Shown in pieces: positions 52,019 through 59,698 of a stretch of 64,000 nucleotides of DNA. The DNA is from JAABUE01 sp037440925. Its GTDB lineage: Bacteria; Chloroflexota; Anaerolineae; Anaerolineales; Villigracilaceae. Numbering within the stretch: the first letter of the stretch is position 1; each line of letters starts with the position of its first letter. The stretch spans positions 17,818-81,817 of the forward strand of contig JBBITF010000006.1 in NCBI GenBank assembly GCA_037440925.1. Reading direction: 5' to 3'. The notes under the pieces were generated by a model, which saw only the letters and a program-made list of their open reading frames with translations, did not search any database and had not been told where the DNA came from. A program made the translations under genes and the position numbers.

Positions 52019-53254
52019 TCAGGGAGCGACATATTGCAGGGCGCTGCGAGCGTCCACGTAAGAAGAGGGATTGATGGAGAGGGCCTTTTCCCAGGCGGCT
52101 TTGGCTTTTTGAGCGTCTCCTTGCCGGTAGAGCGCCCAGCCATACCACAGCCAGGCCTCTTCCGACATTTCCGTAACGCCGCGCGCATAGTCGGTGAGTG
52201 CCAGCAAGTCAGCGTTGCGGTTGGCGTGGAAATAAGCCAGGAAGGGGCCAAACTGGTAGCGGAACATACGCATCGGCAGGCCAAGTTGACGAGCCTGGTC
52301 ATAGGCCAAAGCGGCCTGATCATATTGCTCAAAGTACACCAGGTTGCTGCCCAGGTTGAACCAGGCAAAGGCGTCTTTGGGGTTGTCTTGCGTGGCGGCC
52401 TGGGCCAGCTCGAGGGCGCGCTGACGATTGACATCGGGGTCCCAGTCTGCGCCCAGCAGCGATTGCATCTCGGCCTCATCTTGGGGAAAGTAGATGACCA
52501 GGTATAAATTGTTGAACGGCTGCCACTCGGCTTGAAGTTGCTCATAGGAAATGGTCAAATTGGCGCCGTGATAGGAATCCTGAATCGTGAAGGCCTGGGC
52601 CGCGTCATCGTAGCCGGTGAGCAGCAGATAGTGAGCGGCCCACAGGTCGTCATTCGGGCCGAGGGCGTCGTTGGGGTCGAGCGAGGTGACGCTTTCCACA
52701 ATCACCGGATAGTTGGCGGCTAACAGCCGCTTGAGCGTTTCCAGATTACCGCCCACACGATATTGCGCGTTCAGCCAGCCGGCAAAGTTACGGACGTAGT
52801 AGACCAGTTCCTCGGGGTTGACGTTGCGATCTTGCAGCACCGGCTTGATTTGTTCGGCAACCTCGGCCTGGCTGCCCTGCCAGCCGTACAAGTGCAGGGC
52901 CATAGACAGGGTAGCGGGGCCGCAGTTATTGGGAGTTTGCTGCTCAAAGGGCGGGGAGGGGAGCAAAACCTGGTGCGGCAAAGGGACGAGCGTGGCCGTA
53001 ACCGTGGCCATCGGTAAGGCGGTTGTCGGCGTGGCTGTTGACCAGAAGGAAGGCGTGGAAGTGAGCGGAGCCGGTGTGACCGGCAGGGGCGTTGGAGCCG
53101 GACCAGGCGGGTGGACGGCGTTCTTGAGGTAGAGCATGAACTTCTCATACCGCCAACCGAGCGCCATTTGGATAGAAGGGATTTGCAAGAGAAACAGCGA
53201 CAGCAGGATCAGGCCTGCCAGCGCCATTAGAACTTTTTTGGCACGTTTGGACAT
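52019..53254 (-). CDS. Membrane-anchored C39-like cysteine peptidase with TPR repeats
   Basis: A 411-residue protein. An N-terminal transmembrane anchor (about 8-28) and a Pro/Thr-rich linker (50-95) lead to a C39-like peptidase domain with Cys111 (NNCGPATLSMAL), His208 (AAHYLLLTGYDD) and Asp226 (IQDSYHG). Residues 260-411 contain tetratricopeptide repeats (AFAWFNLGSNLVYFEQYDQAALAYDQA; WLWYGWALYRQGDAQKAKAAWEKAL). The peptidase probably acts outside the cell. It is not fused to an ABC transporter as bacteriocin C39 peptidases are. It is the last gene of the minus-strand cluster, 91 bp after the methyltransferase. Confidence 0.85.
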   Translation of the reverse strand: MSKRAKKVLMALAGLILLSLFLLQIPSIQMALGWRYEKFMLYLKNAVHPPGPAPTPLPVTPAPLTSTPSFWSTATPTTALPMATVTATLVPLPHQVLLPSPPFEQQTPNNCGPATLSMALHLYGWQGSQAEVAEQIKPVLQDRNVNPEELVYYVRNFAGWLNAQYRVGGNLETLKRLLAANYPVIVESVTSLDPNDALGPNDDLWAAHYLLLTGYDDAAQAFTIQDSYHGANLTISYEQLQAEWQPFNNLYLVIYFPQDEAEMQSLLGADWDPDVNRQRALELAQAATQDNPKDAFAWFNLGSNLVYFEQYDQAALAYDQARQLGLPMRMFRYQFGPFLAYFHANRNADLLALTDYARGVTEMSEEAWLWYGWALYRQGDAQKAKAAWEKALSINPSSYVDARSALQYVAP

Positions 53255-53345
53255 GGCGCGAAGTGTACCACGCCAGGCCCAAAAGCCAAAGATAGGGCCT
53301 CGTCACAGATTGGGTAATTCGTACTTGCGCGCAGCGGCGGTTTGG

Positions 53346-54077
53346 TCAGGCGCGCCCCCAGGCAAAATAGGTGGGAACGTGCAACACGCGCTGCCTCCTT
53401 TCTCTGGCGCGGCGATCCAATTCCTCGAAGCGGCGGATTTCCGCCTCTGTGAGCAGAACAGCCAAATCGGACCTCAACACCGCCCATTCCAACTCCCATT
53501 CTTTGGACGTTTGCGCTTCGCTGCCGACGCTTTGGATGGCTCCCGTTTCGAGGATTTCGATTCCGGCCTGAAAGAAGGACTCTGCCAACCTGCCGCCCAT
53601 GCAGGGATTTGCGCCTTGCCTGCGGAGCGATTCCGTTTGCCAGCGACCGAGGGGAATCAACTCGGCGGGCTGGTCCAGGCGGGCGGAATAGTCTGGCTCG
53701 GCCAGCGCCAGGATGTGCCCACCGCGGCGGGTAACGCGCTTCATTTCAGCCAGGGCTTGCAGAGGGTCGGCAACCCACAAGAGGAAGAAGTGACAGCAGG
53801 TAATATCGAAGGTTTGCGGCGGGTAGGGCAGGTGCAGCGCGTCGCCGCAGGTGAGAGAAGCGGCCGGGGCGTGCAGGCGGGCCTCCATAAGGGGAGCAGG
53901 TTGAAGGTCCAGGCCATGAAGCGCAGGGAGAGAGGAAAGGTCGCCCAAGATGGCGCCCGTCCCACAACCCACTTCCAGCACGCGCCGCGCTTGTTCGATT
54001 CCAGCGCGCGCAAACAGGTAGGCGCGCAGCTCGCGCGTCCATTTGGCTTGCTGGAGGTAGCGTTCATGCCAGTTCAT
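53346..54077 (-). CDS. Class I SAM-dependent methyltransferase
   Basis: A 243-residue methyltransferase with motif I VLEVGCGTGAILGDL, acidic LHGLDLQP, CGDALHLPYPPQTFDIT and HFFLLWVADPLQALAEMKRVTRRGG, resembling UbiE/Methyltransf_11 proteins. The substrate is unknown. ATG 54077 overlaps the stop of the phosphatase gene by 4 bp and is preferred over the upstream in-frame ATG. Confidence 0.86.
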   Translation of the reverse strand: MNWHERYLQQAKWTRELRAYLFARAGIEQARRVLEVGCGTGAILGDLSSLPALHGLDLQPAPLMEARLHAPAASLTCGDALHLPYPPQTFDITCCHFFLLWVADPLQALAEMKRVTRRGGHILALAEPDYSARLDQPAELIPLGRWQTESLRRQGANPCMGGRLAESFFQAGIEILETGAIQSVGSEAQTSKEWELEWAVLRSDLAVLLTEAEIRRFEELDRRARERRQRVLHVPTYFAWGRA

Positions 54078-54625
54078 GTCGGTTGGTTTTTTGTGGCGAG
54101 GCGGGGCTTCCACTGCAACACGAAATTTGCCTGGGCATAGGTTTCGGGTGAGGCCGCGAAATACGAACTCTGTTCGGCGGTTTGGAAGAGTTCGGCCAGG
54201 CGCGCCAGGGCCTGCTCTCCGCTCATGCCGCGCTCAACCAGGTAACAGCCGACGGTCGTGCCCGTGCGTCCCACGCCGGCCCAGCAGTGCAGGTAGATTT
54301 TTCGCCCGCTGCTCAGGGCGGATTCGATGGCTGCCAGGATGTCGCTCATTTGCGCATGGGTAGGCAGGCCAAAGTCGCCGATGGGGAAACGTTGATGAAG
54401 GATGGCAAGGTCGTAATAGCGGGCCTCTTCCAGCAAGGTGGGAAGATAGGGTTCACGCTCATCGGGACGAGTAAGGTCAATGTAGGTGTCAAAACCATGT
54501 TGCAGCAGCGCCACGATACGCTGTCGTAAGAGCAGGGGGTGAGGTCGGCCGGGATATTCCCCGGCTAAGAAGCGGCCTGGCTCGATCCAGTAGGTAGCAG
54601 GAAAGGGGCGCAAGAGGTCGTTCAT
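54074..54625 (-). CDS. Dual-specificity/tyrosine-like protein phosphatase
   Basis: A 183-residue cysteine phosphatase with the signature HCWAGVGRTGTTVGCYLV (CX5R nucleophile loop) and a general-acid region FPIGDFGLPTHAQM. It is related to ATP-dependent-like DSPs and tyrosine phosphatases of bacteria. ATG 54625 overlaps the metallopeptidase stop by 4 bp. It may act on phosphoproteins or small phosphorylated molecules. Confidence 0.85.
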   Translation of the reverse strand: MNDLLRPFPATYWIEPGRFLAGEYPGRPHPLLLRQRIVALLQHGFDTYIDLTRPDEREPYLPTLLEEARYYDLAILHQRFPIGDFGLPTHAQMSDILAAIESALSSGRKIYLHCWAGVGRTGTTVGCYLVERGMSGEQALARLAELFQTAEQSSYFAASPETYAQANFVLQWKPRLATKNQPT

Positions 54626-55662
54626 CGCTGGTAGGCGCAAATGGTTGTCAGGATGTGCGTGCGCATTTGCACGAGCGCCGGGTATTCGTAGAAGAACAGC
54701 ATCTTTTCTTCGGCGATCGTATCCCCGGCCGGGCGAGGGGAAAGGACAAAGAACGTAAAGGCTTCGGCTATATCTTCTTCGGGGTTGGTAGGGGCATAGT
54801 CGGTAACGAATTGGTCTTCGTACTTGTAATAGAACGCGTCCAGAGCCTCATAATAGGCATCTTCGTCTTTGATCAGGTTGACATCCTGCCATTCTTCATA
54901 GATGTCCCCCCAGAAGCGGTCGAAGAATGCGTTCAGGTAGGCATCGGGTTGGGCGCAGCCTTTCCCGGTAAAGTATTGTGGACAGGCGCTGGCTTCCTGG
55001 TAGTAGATGTCTTCGTCGTCGGGGTTGTTGAGGATCGCCAGGCTGGGCGTCACCTGGGAGGCGCCAAGCGTGAGCAAGTGGGCGTATTCGTGGATCAGGG
55101 TGTAGGTTAGGTCGGGTGAGTCACCGGCGTCAAGGATGTCCACTTCTAGCACCCAGCGGTTAGGATCGTTAACCGTCTGCGCAACGGCAGCCAGCAGGTT
55201 GTTTTGCCCGTCGGTGACGATGGAAAATTGCACCAGGGTTGCACGTTCTTCGAGGGGGATCAGGCTGGTGAAGAAGCCCCAGATTTCGCGGTGTGCGGCT
55301 TCGTCTTTTTGGTAAGCGGTGAATTCTGGAGGAATATCTTCGTAGTATGGCTGGCTGATTTCGTCGCCTGAGACGAGGTAGGTCACTAGGTATTGTTTTT
55401 CTGGTACTTCGGTTTCCTCCTCTCCCGAATCGCCCTCGTAGGGTTGAGTGGCGGCAGTGAGTATCGCGCTGGTCGTGGCCGGGCAGGTGACAGCGGCCTC
55501 TTGCGGCGGCTCTTCTGTGAGGACGAAAGGCTGGTCAGTCGGCGGGACATGAACCATTTGCTCTTCAGTATCCAGGAAATCGGTTACTGCCCGGCACGCC
55601 AGTCCCGGCAGCAACATGGCAAGGAGGAGGGCATGAATGCGGAATACAATCCTAAACGTCAT
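54622..55662 (-). CDS. Lipoprotein with HEXXH zinc-metallopeptidase motif
   Basis: A 346-residue lipoprotein: signal peptide and lipobox LPGLAC (Cys23), a Glu/Thr-rich spacer, and a domain with HEYAH (191-195) preceded by a hydrophobic strand (LTYTLI). A possible third ligand lies in EEDIAEAFTFFVL near residue 300. The spacing resembles gluzincin-type peptidases, but no named family was recognised. It is likely on the outer face of the membrane and coupled by 4-bp overlap to the phosphatase gene. Confidence 0.72.
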   Translation of the reverse strand: MTFRIVFRIHALLLAMLLPGLACRAVTDFLDTEEQMVHVPPTDQPFVLTEEPPQEAAVTCPATTSAILTAATQPYEGDSGEEETEVPEKQYLVTYLVSGDEISQPYYEDIPPEFTAYQKDEAAHREIWGFFTSLIPLEERATLVQFSIVTDGQNNLLAAVAQTVNDPNRWVLEVDILDAGDSPDLTYTLIHEYAHLLTLGASQVTPSLAILNNPDDEDIYYQEASACPQYFTGKGCAQPDAYLNAFFDRFWGDIYEEWQDVNLIKDEDAYYEALDAFYYKYEDQFVTDYAPTNPEEDIAEAFTFFVLSPRPAGDTIAEEKMLFFYEYPALVQMRTHILTTICAYQR

Positions 55663-55705
55663 TTTGTAAGCTCGAAGCGGTGGGCGGCAATTTGACTGAG
55701 AGCGG

Positions 55706-56860
55706 TCATGGTTTCACCGCGTAGATTTTCTCCCAGGGGTCGCGCAGCAAGTTGCCCAGCACTTTGTCGGGTTCGCCCTGAGCGGGGAGAACGTCGCCAT
55801 CTGGCTCAACGTAGAGCCAGGCTTTGCCGGCGCCGTTGGGAACGGCATCGTCCACCACTTCCAACGTGGCCGGGTTTTGTGCTGAGTAGGGGACGGGCAA
55901 ATCCCAGCGCAAGGTCAGGCCGAGTTCGGCGGCGCGGTCGCGTAACCTTTGCATAGCCTCTTGCAGCGCGATATCAGAAGCGCTCAAAGACAGGTTGTGT
56001 ACGCCCAGGCTCGACAATCGTTCCAGCGTTTGCGGGGCGCCATCCACGTTTTGGGGCGTCAGGCTAAGATGGACGGTGGTGAACAGGTCTTCGGGCAGGA
56101 TGGTTTCCAGCGCCTGCCAGGAGGCCGGATTTTCGCTTTGCAGCAAGAACAGCAGGTGATCGAGGCCGGTATTCAAAAGGCTGTGCAGATAACTTTTTTG
56201 GCCCAGTTTCAAGCCGTCGCTCAACAAGCCGCACACCTGTCCGTTCTTTTCGGCATAGGCCACCAGGTCGAGCAGATCGTCGCGCAGGGTGGGTTCACCG
56301 CCGGTAAAGGTGACATGCGGCACGCCGGCTTGCCAGGCGATATCCAGAATGCGCTGCCATTCTGGGGTGGTCAACTCACGCTCCACGCGCTTGACCGGCG
56401 CATATTCGGCGCTCGTGCCGGGCGGAAGACGATAGGTCAGGGCGCAGTCCAGGCGCAGCGGGGCAGTCAGGTCCGCCGAATGCGGGGCGACCCGCTCGAA
56501 GTCCAGGTAAGAGACGGGGTCGAGATCCGGCGTATCCAGCAGCGTTTGGATACGCTCCGCGAAGTCAGTATAATCCTCCAGCGCCATTCCCTTGCTCACA
56601 CGATAGCGCTTGGACACCTCGCGCGCCACTTCGCTGGGTGAACTGCCTTTGATGAAATGCAAGGCGTATTCGGCGGCGGTCGGGTTGAGGTGCAGGATGG
56701 TAGAAGCGTTCACGATAAGCACGCCCGAACCGTCTTTGCGCAAGCGCAGGTGCAGGCGATAAGGCTTTTGATCCTCTCCGCCTGCTTGCATGTGATAGAC
56801 GCCTTCTGGCAAAGACTTGACTTTCGTAAATTGTTCGGCTAGTCGGTTGAAAATTTTCAT
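55706..56860 (-). CDS. PqqD-domain/radical SAM paralogue lacking cluster cysteines
   Basis: A 384-residue protein. The N-terminal PqqD-like domain (LHLRLRKDGSGVLIVNASTILHLNPTAAEYALHF) is followed by a TIM-barrel region closely resembling the active paralogue at 57986-59362. The CX3CX2C site is replaced: paralogue YRCNNDCAHCYN aligns with YRLPPGTSAEYA. The GGE motif is kept (FTGGEPTLRDDL). The C-terminal SPASM cysteines are also gone (GDVLPAQGEP). It cannot bind the SAM-cleaving [4Fe-4S] cluster in the usual way and may be a regulatory or substrate-binding partner. Confidence 0.85.
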   Translation of the reverse strand: MKIFNRLAEQFTKVKSLPEGVYHMQAGGEDQKPYRLHLRLRKDGSGVLIVNASTILHLNPTAAEYALHFIKGSSPSEVAREVSKRYRVSKGMALEDYTDFAERIQTLLDTPDLDPVSYLDFERVAPHSADLTAPLRLDCALTYRLPPGTSAEYAPVKRVERELTTPEWQRILDIAWQAGVPHVTFTGGEPTLRDDLLDLVAYAEKNGQVCGLLSDGLKLGQKSYLHSLLNTGLDHLLFLLQSENPASWQALETILPEDLFTTVHLSLTPQNVDGAPQTLERLSSLGVHNLSLSASDIALQEAMQRLRDRAAELGLTLRWDLPVPYSAQNPATLEVVDDAVPNGAGKAWLYVEPDGDVLPAQGEPDKVLGNLLRDPWEKIYAVKP

Positions 56861-56953
56861 AGTTCCTCCGTATCTCTGGGCGCGCGGCGCGCCTACAACG
56901 CCCCGCTCCTTCCTCGCTGACGTAGAGGGCAGCGCTGGGCAAAATGGATAAGG

Positions 56954-57976
56954 TCATTTGACAAGACCTGCATCCATAAAGAACAAGACGAAATATCCTA
57001 TCAACAAAATAATCCAGCCAATCAATTCTGCCTGCTCCATCAACCCAGACCAGGACAAAGAGAAATTCTCCTGGATGGTGGCGATGACGCTTTCCAGGTT
57101 ATCCAGTTTGGCGCGCACGGCTTCTTTCCAATTGTCGAGGTACAGTTCCTCGCGGATGATTTCATATAGTTTCGCCGTATACCAGTCGCCAATCAGCAGC
57201 AGGTTCTGGTCGGTCTGTTCAAAGTCGAGCATCAACTCCAGGCGATGCTGGACGATGCGCTGGATGCGCTTGCGCGTAGGGATGGGGCGCAGGGCGCGGC
57301 GCGGATTGTGACGGAATTGCTCGGCCACCTCGCGCAGGCTTTGGCTCAATTTTTGGTCTAACGCCCGATAGCGCAGCAACTGGTAATTTCCAATTTTGAG
57401 CAACTCGATATCGGATTGAAAGTCAGCCTGCGGCGCAAAGATGATAGCGCCGTCCCAATCTACGATGGTCAGGTCGTCGCGGGAATAGCGCGCGCGTGAA
57501 ATCAGGATGTCTTGCACTTCGGCGTCGTCGAGCGGCTCGCGCTGTGTGCGGATGAAATGCGCCAGCCGGCGGGCGTTGGCTTCCACAAACGCATCTGCCT
57601 CGCTGACCGAGGAAATCATCAACACGATGTATTCCTCGTACAAGCCGCTTTTCAGATAAGGCTCTGGCACCAGCAGCGAGAGCAGTTCTTCTTCGATGGA
57701 CTCCCGCCTTTGAATGGCAGACGGGTCAAGGACATCGGTCAGCGGGAACTTGCACTCGATGACCTGAACCTGGTCATCATAACGCTGCTTCGATACCCAC
57801 ACGTTCACGCCTCTGACCTGGACTTCAGCCTGCTCCAGCGCCCGAACCGAAACCTCCACCGGTTGAAAGTATGGCGCGTCCTTCAGTCCGCGAATGTGTT
57901 CCGGCGGCTGGTTGGTCGGGTCCACCGCGTCGGGGAAGCACAGAATGTAGCAGATGTGGGCGTCGAGCGCGGTCAT
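56954..57976 (-). CDS. RMD1/DUF155-like protein with C-terminal membrane anchor
   Basis: A 340-residue protein with an N-terminal alpha/beta region, a long helical part (RRIQRIVQHRLELMLDFEQTDQNLLLIGDWYTAKLYEIIREELYLDNW; then LDNLESVIATIQENFSLSWSGLMEQAELIGW) and a C-terminal transmembrane helix (IILLIGYFVLFFMDAG). This resembles the RMD1/RMND1 (DUF155) family, mostly known from eukaryotic mitochondria and from bacteria of unknown role. The match is from architecture only. It lies between the two radical SAM paralogues in one operon. Confidence 0.55.
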   Translation of the reverse strand: MTALDAHICYILCFPDAVDPTNQPPEHIRGLKDAPYFQPVEVSVRALEQAEVQVRGVNVWVSKQRYDDQVQVIECKFPLTDVLDPSAIQRRESIEEELLSLLVPEPYLKSGLYEEYIVLMISSVSEADAFVEANARRLAHFIRTQREPLDDAEVQDILISRARYSRDDLTIVDWDGAIIFAPQADFQSDIELLKIGNYQLLRYRALDQKLSQSLREVAEQFRHNPRRALRPIPTRKRIQRIVQHRLELMLDFEQTDQNLLLIGDWYTAKLYEIIREELYLDNWKEAVRAKLDNLESVIATIQENFSLSWSGLMEQAELIGWIILLIGYFVLFFMDAGLVK

Positions 57977-57985
57977 ATTGCTCTC

Positions 57986-59362
57986 TCAAGAACGCATAGC
58001 AAATTGCAGCGGACATCCGCCGCCGCACTCAGCCAGCAAGTCGCAGCCTTCGCATTGGGCGGGTAGTCCCTGCCGCTCGCGCAGCCGCACGGCCAGGTCG
58101 TGATTCCAGATCGAGTCCCACGCGTCGGTCAGGATGTTGCCAAGCGGCGTGTAATATGACTGGCACGGCAGCACGTCGCCGTTGGATTCGATGCACATGC
58201 TATACAGCGCGGCGGTGCAGCCCTTCACGCCGAGGTTACTGGCAGTGGGATCGAACTGGCAATATTGCGTGGGCGTGTACCAGATGAGGCGTTGGCCGCG
58301 CGCAGCCGTCTTTTGTGCAGCCATGTCGAGCAGGGGCTGTAACTCACTTTCGCGCAAGCCTGTTCCAACCGTCAGGCCGTGACCTGAATAGATGAGCGCA
58401 TTCAGTCCAACGGTCGGGACGCCCAGGTCGGCAAGGAAGTCCAGCGTATCGGGAATTTTGTGAGCGTTGGTGCGCAGCATGGTGGTGTTGGTCATCACGT
58501 ATAACCGCGTAGACAGGACATTCCGCAAGCCTTGAATGGTCTGCCTGAACGCGCCCTTTTGTCGCATCATCTGGTCGTGTATTTGCTCATCGCAGGACTC
58601 TACGGTGATTTGCACATGATCGAGGCCGGCTTCTACCAATTGTTGCACATAGGCCATATCCGCCAGGCGGCGGGCGTTGGTGTTCAGGCCGGTAATTTGT
58701 CCATTGGCCTCGGCGTGCGCAATCAGGTCGGGCAGGTCGTTGCGCAGCGTTGCTTCGCCGCCGGTGAAAACAATGTGCGGTATACCCAGGCGCCACAGTT
58801 CATCGAGGATGCGTTTCCATTGTTCCGTATCCAGTTCGGGGAAGTTCCGCTCTCGGGCATTATAGCAATGCGCGCAATCGTTGTTACAGCGATAGGTGAT
58901 CGCCAGGTCCATGCGATAAGGCGCAGACGGGCGCGCGCTGAACGGCATGATGGTCTCAAGTTCAAGTTCGTGGATGGGGCATGCTCCATCGGGGCGGAGC
59001 AATTCTTCGAATTGTGAGAGGAAAGAAGAAAGATCGGCCTCGGCCTGTCTCCTGCTCACCTGATATCGCGCTGTAAGCGCGCGCACGCTTTCTTCTTTTG
59101 TCTGGCCTTCCAGAAACAACCATGCCATCAATGCGGCTGTGGGGTTCAAGCGCATCACACGACTGGCATTGACAATGAGCGTGCCGCTTCCATCCGCATC
59201 CAGGCGCAAGTGCAGGCGAGATTTTTCGGAATCGGTCTCTCTCTGATAATGATACAGGCGCGTTTTGGGCTCCGAAGTCTCCAGACTTCGGCCCCCGTAA
59301 CCTCGCAACTCCCCTTTTGGATGAAATACCATATTTTGAATACATCTAAAATTTAGGTACAT
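57986..59362 (-). CDS. PqqD-domain radical SAM/SPASM protein, PqqE-like
   Basis: An about 458-residue protein. A PqqD-like domain (LHLRLDADGSGTLIVNASRVMRLNPTAALMAWLFLEG) precedes a radical SAM domain with cluster Cys in CNNDCAHC, GGE (FTGGEATLRNDL) and a SPASM region (KGCTAALYSMC, GDVLPCQSYY, CEGCDLLAECGGGCPL). This is the architecture of peptide maturases. About the first 34 residues are encoded by a hairpin repeat and the edge of a transposase remnant, so the native start is uncertain; ATG 59332 is an alternative and no clear ribosome-binding site is seen. Confidence 0.85.
   Translation of the reverse strand: MYLNFRCIQNMVFHPKGELRGYGGRSLETSEPKTRLYHYQRETDSEKSRLHLRLDADGSGTLIVNASRVMRLNPTAALMAWLFLEGQTKEESVRALTARYQVSRRQAEADLSSFLSQFEELLRPDGACPIHELELETIMPFSARPSAPYRMDLAITYRCNNDCAHCYNARERNFPELDTEQWKRILDELWRLGIPHIVFTGGEATLRNDLPDLIAHAEANGQITGLNTNARRLADMAYVQQLVEAGLDHVQITVESCDEQIHDQMMRQKGAFRQTIQGLRNVLSTRLYVMTNTTMLRTNAHKIPDTLDFLADLGVPTVGLNALIYSGHGLTVGTGLRESELQPLLDMAAQKTAARGQRLIWYTPTQYCQFDPTASNLGVKGCTAALYSMCIESNGDVLPCQSYYTPLGNILTDAWDSIWNHDLAVRLRERQGLPAQCEGCDLLAECGGGCPLQFAMRS
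59272..59291. repeat. REP-like hairpin inside the 5' end of the SPASM gene
   Basis: CCGAAGTCT-CC-AGACTTCGG, with stems identical to the hairpin at 10158-10177. It is translated as part of the N-terminal extension of the radical SAM/SPASM protein. Confidence 0.8.
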
Positions 59363-59369
59363 TTTCAAC

Positions 59370-59545
59370 CTATACTACTGCTTTATCGCCAACATCGAAC
59401 CATTCCTGAGACAGAAAGTCTGCATAGTTACGATAAGGATATTCTGCAGGTTCTCTGACCAATCCATGTTTGACAGGATTCCAGAAAACATAGCGCAGCC
59501 GATTGAGGTAATCCTGCTCGGAAAGGATAGAGTTCAGCGGCGGTC
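59370..59545 (-). pseudogene. Remnant of a REP-associated tyrosine transposase (RAYT/Y1 family)
   Basis: The minus strand reads SEQDYLNRLRYVFWNP, then VKHGLVREPAEYPYRNYADF and a stop at 59372-59370. This is the C-terminal signature of REP-associated Y1 transposases (Y-x-WNPVKHGLV). Upstream a stop breaks the frame, and the HUH motif and catalytic Tyr are missing. The remnant is flanked by hairpins at 59272-59291 and 59629-59680, as expected for a RAYT and its REP sites. It fills most of the 330-bp gap 59369-59698. Confidence 0.85.
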
Positions 59546-59628
59546 ATGAAAGCATTGGACCATTCTACCTTTCGGTCATTGGTTGGAAGAAAGGGCTGTT
59601 GCTTGTATCTTGAATCTGACTTCGGAAT

Positions 59629-59680
59629 CGAGGTCTCCAGACTTCGGACTGTGTCGTTCCGACATCAGGAGATGTCGGAA
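59629..59680. repeat. Double hairpin flanking the transposase remnant
   Basis: CGAGGTCT-CC-AGACTTCG (one G-T mismatch, 59629-59646) and TTCCGACATC-AGGA-GATGTCGGAA (59657-59680). Order and loop style match 10158-10197. Confidence 0.75.
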
Positions 59681-59698
59681 TCTAGGCCGGACTCCGAT

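Noticed and set aside
56565..56957. Small frame whose ATG overlaps the stop of the RMD1-like gene, a candidate peptide precursor
   Set aside because: The overlap is tempting, but the frame runs out of phase into the paralogue gene, has Arg-rich random-like sequence and no leader/core features.
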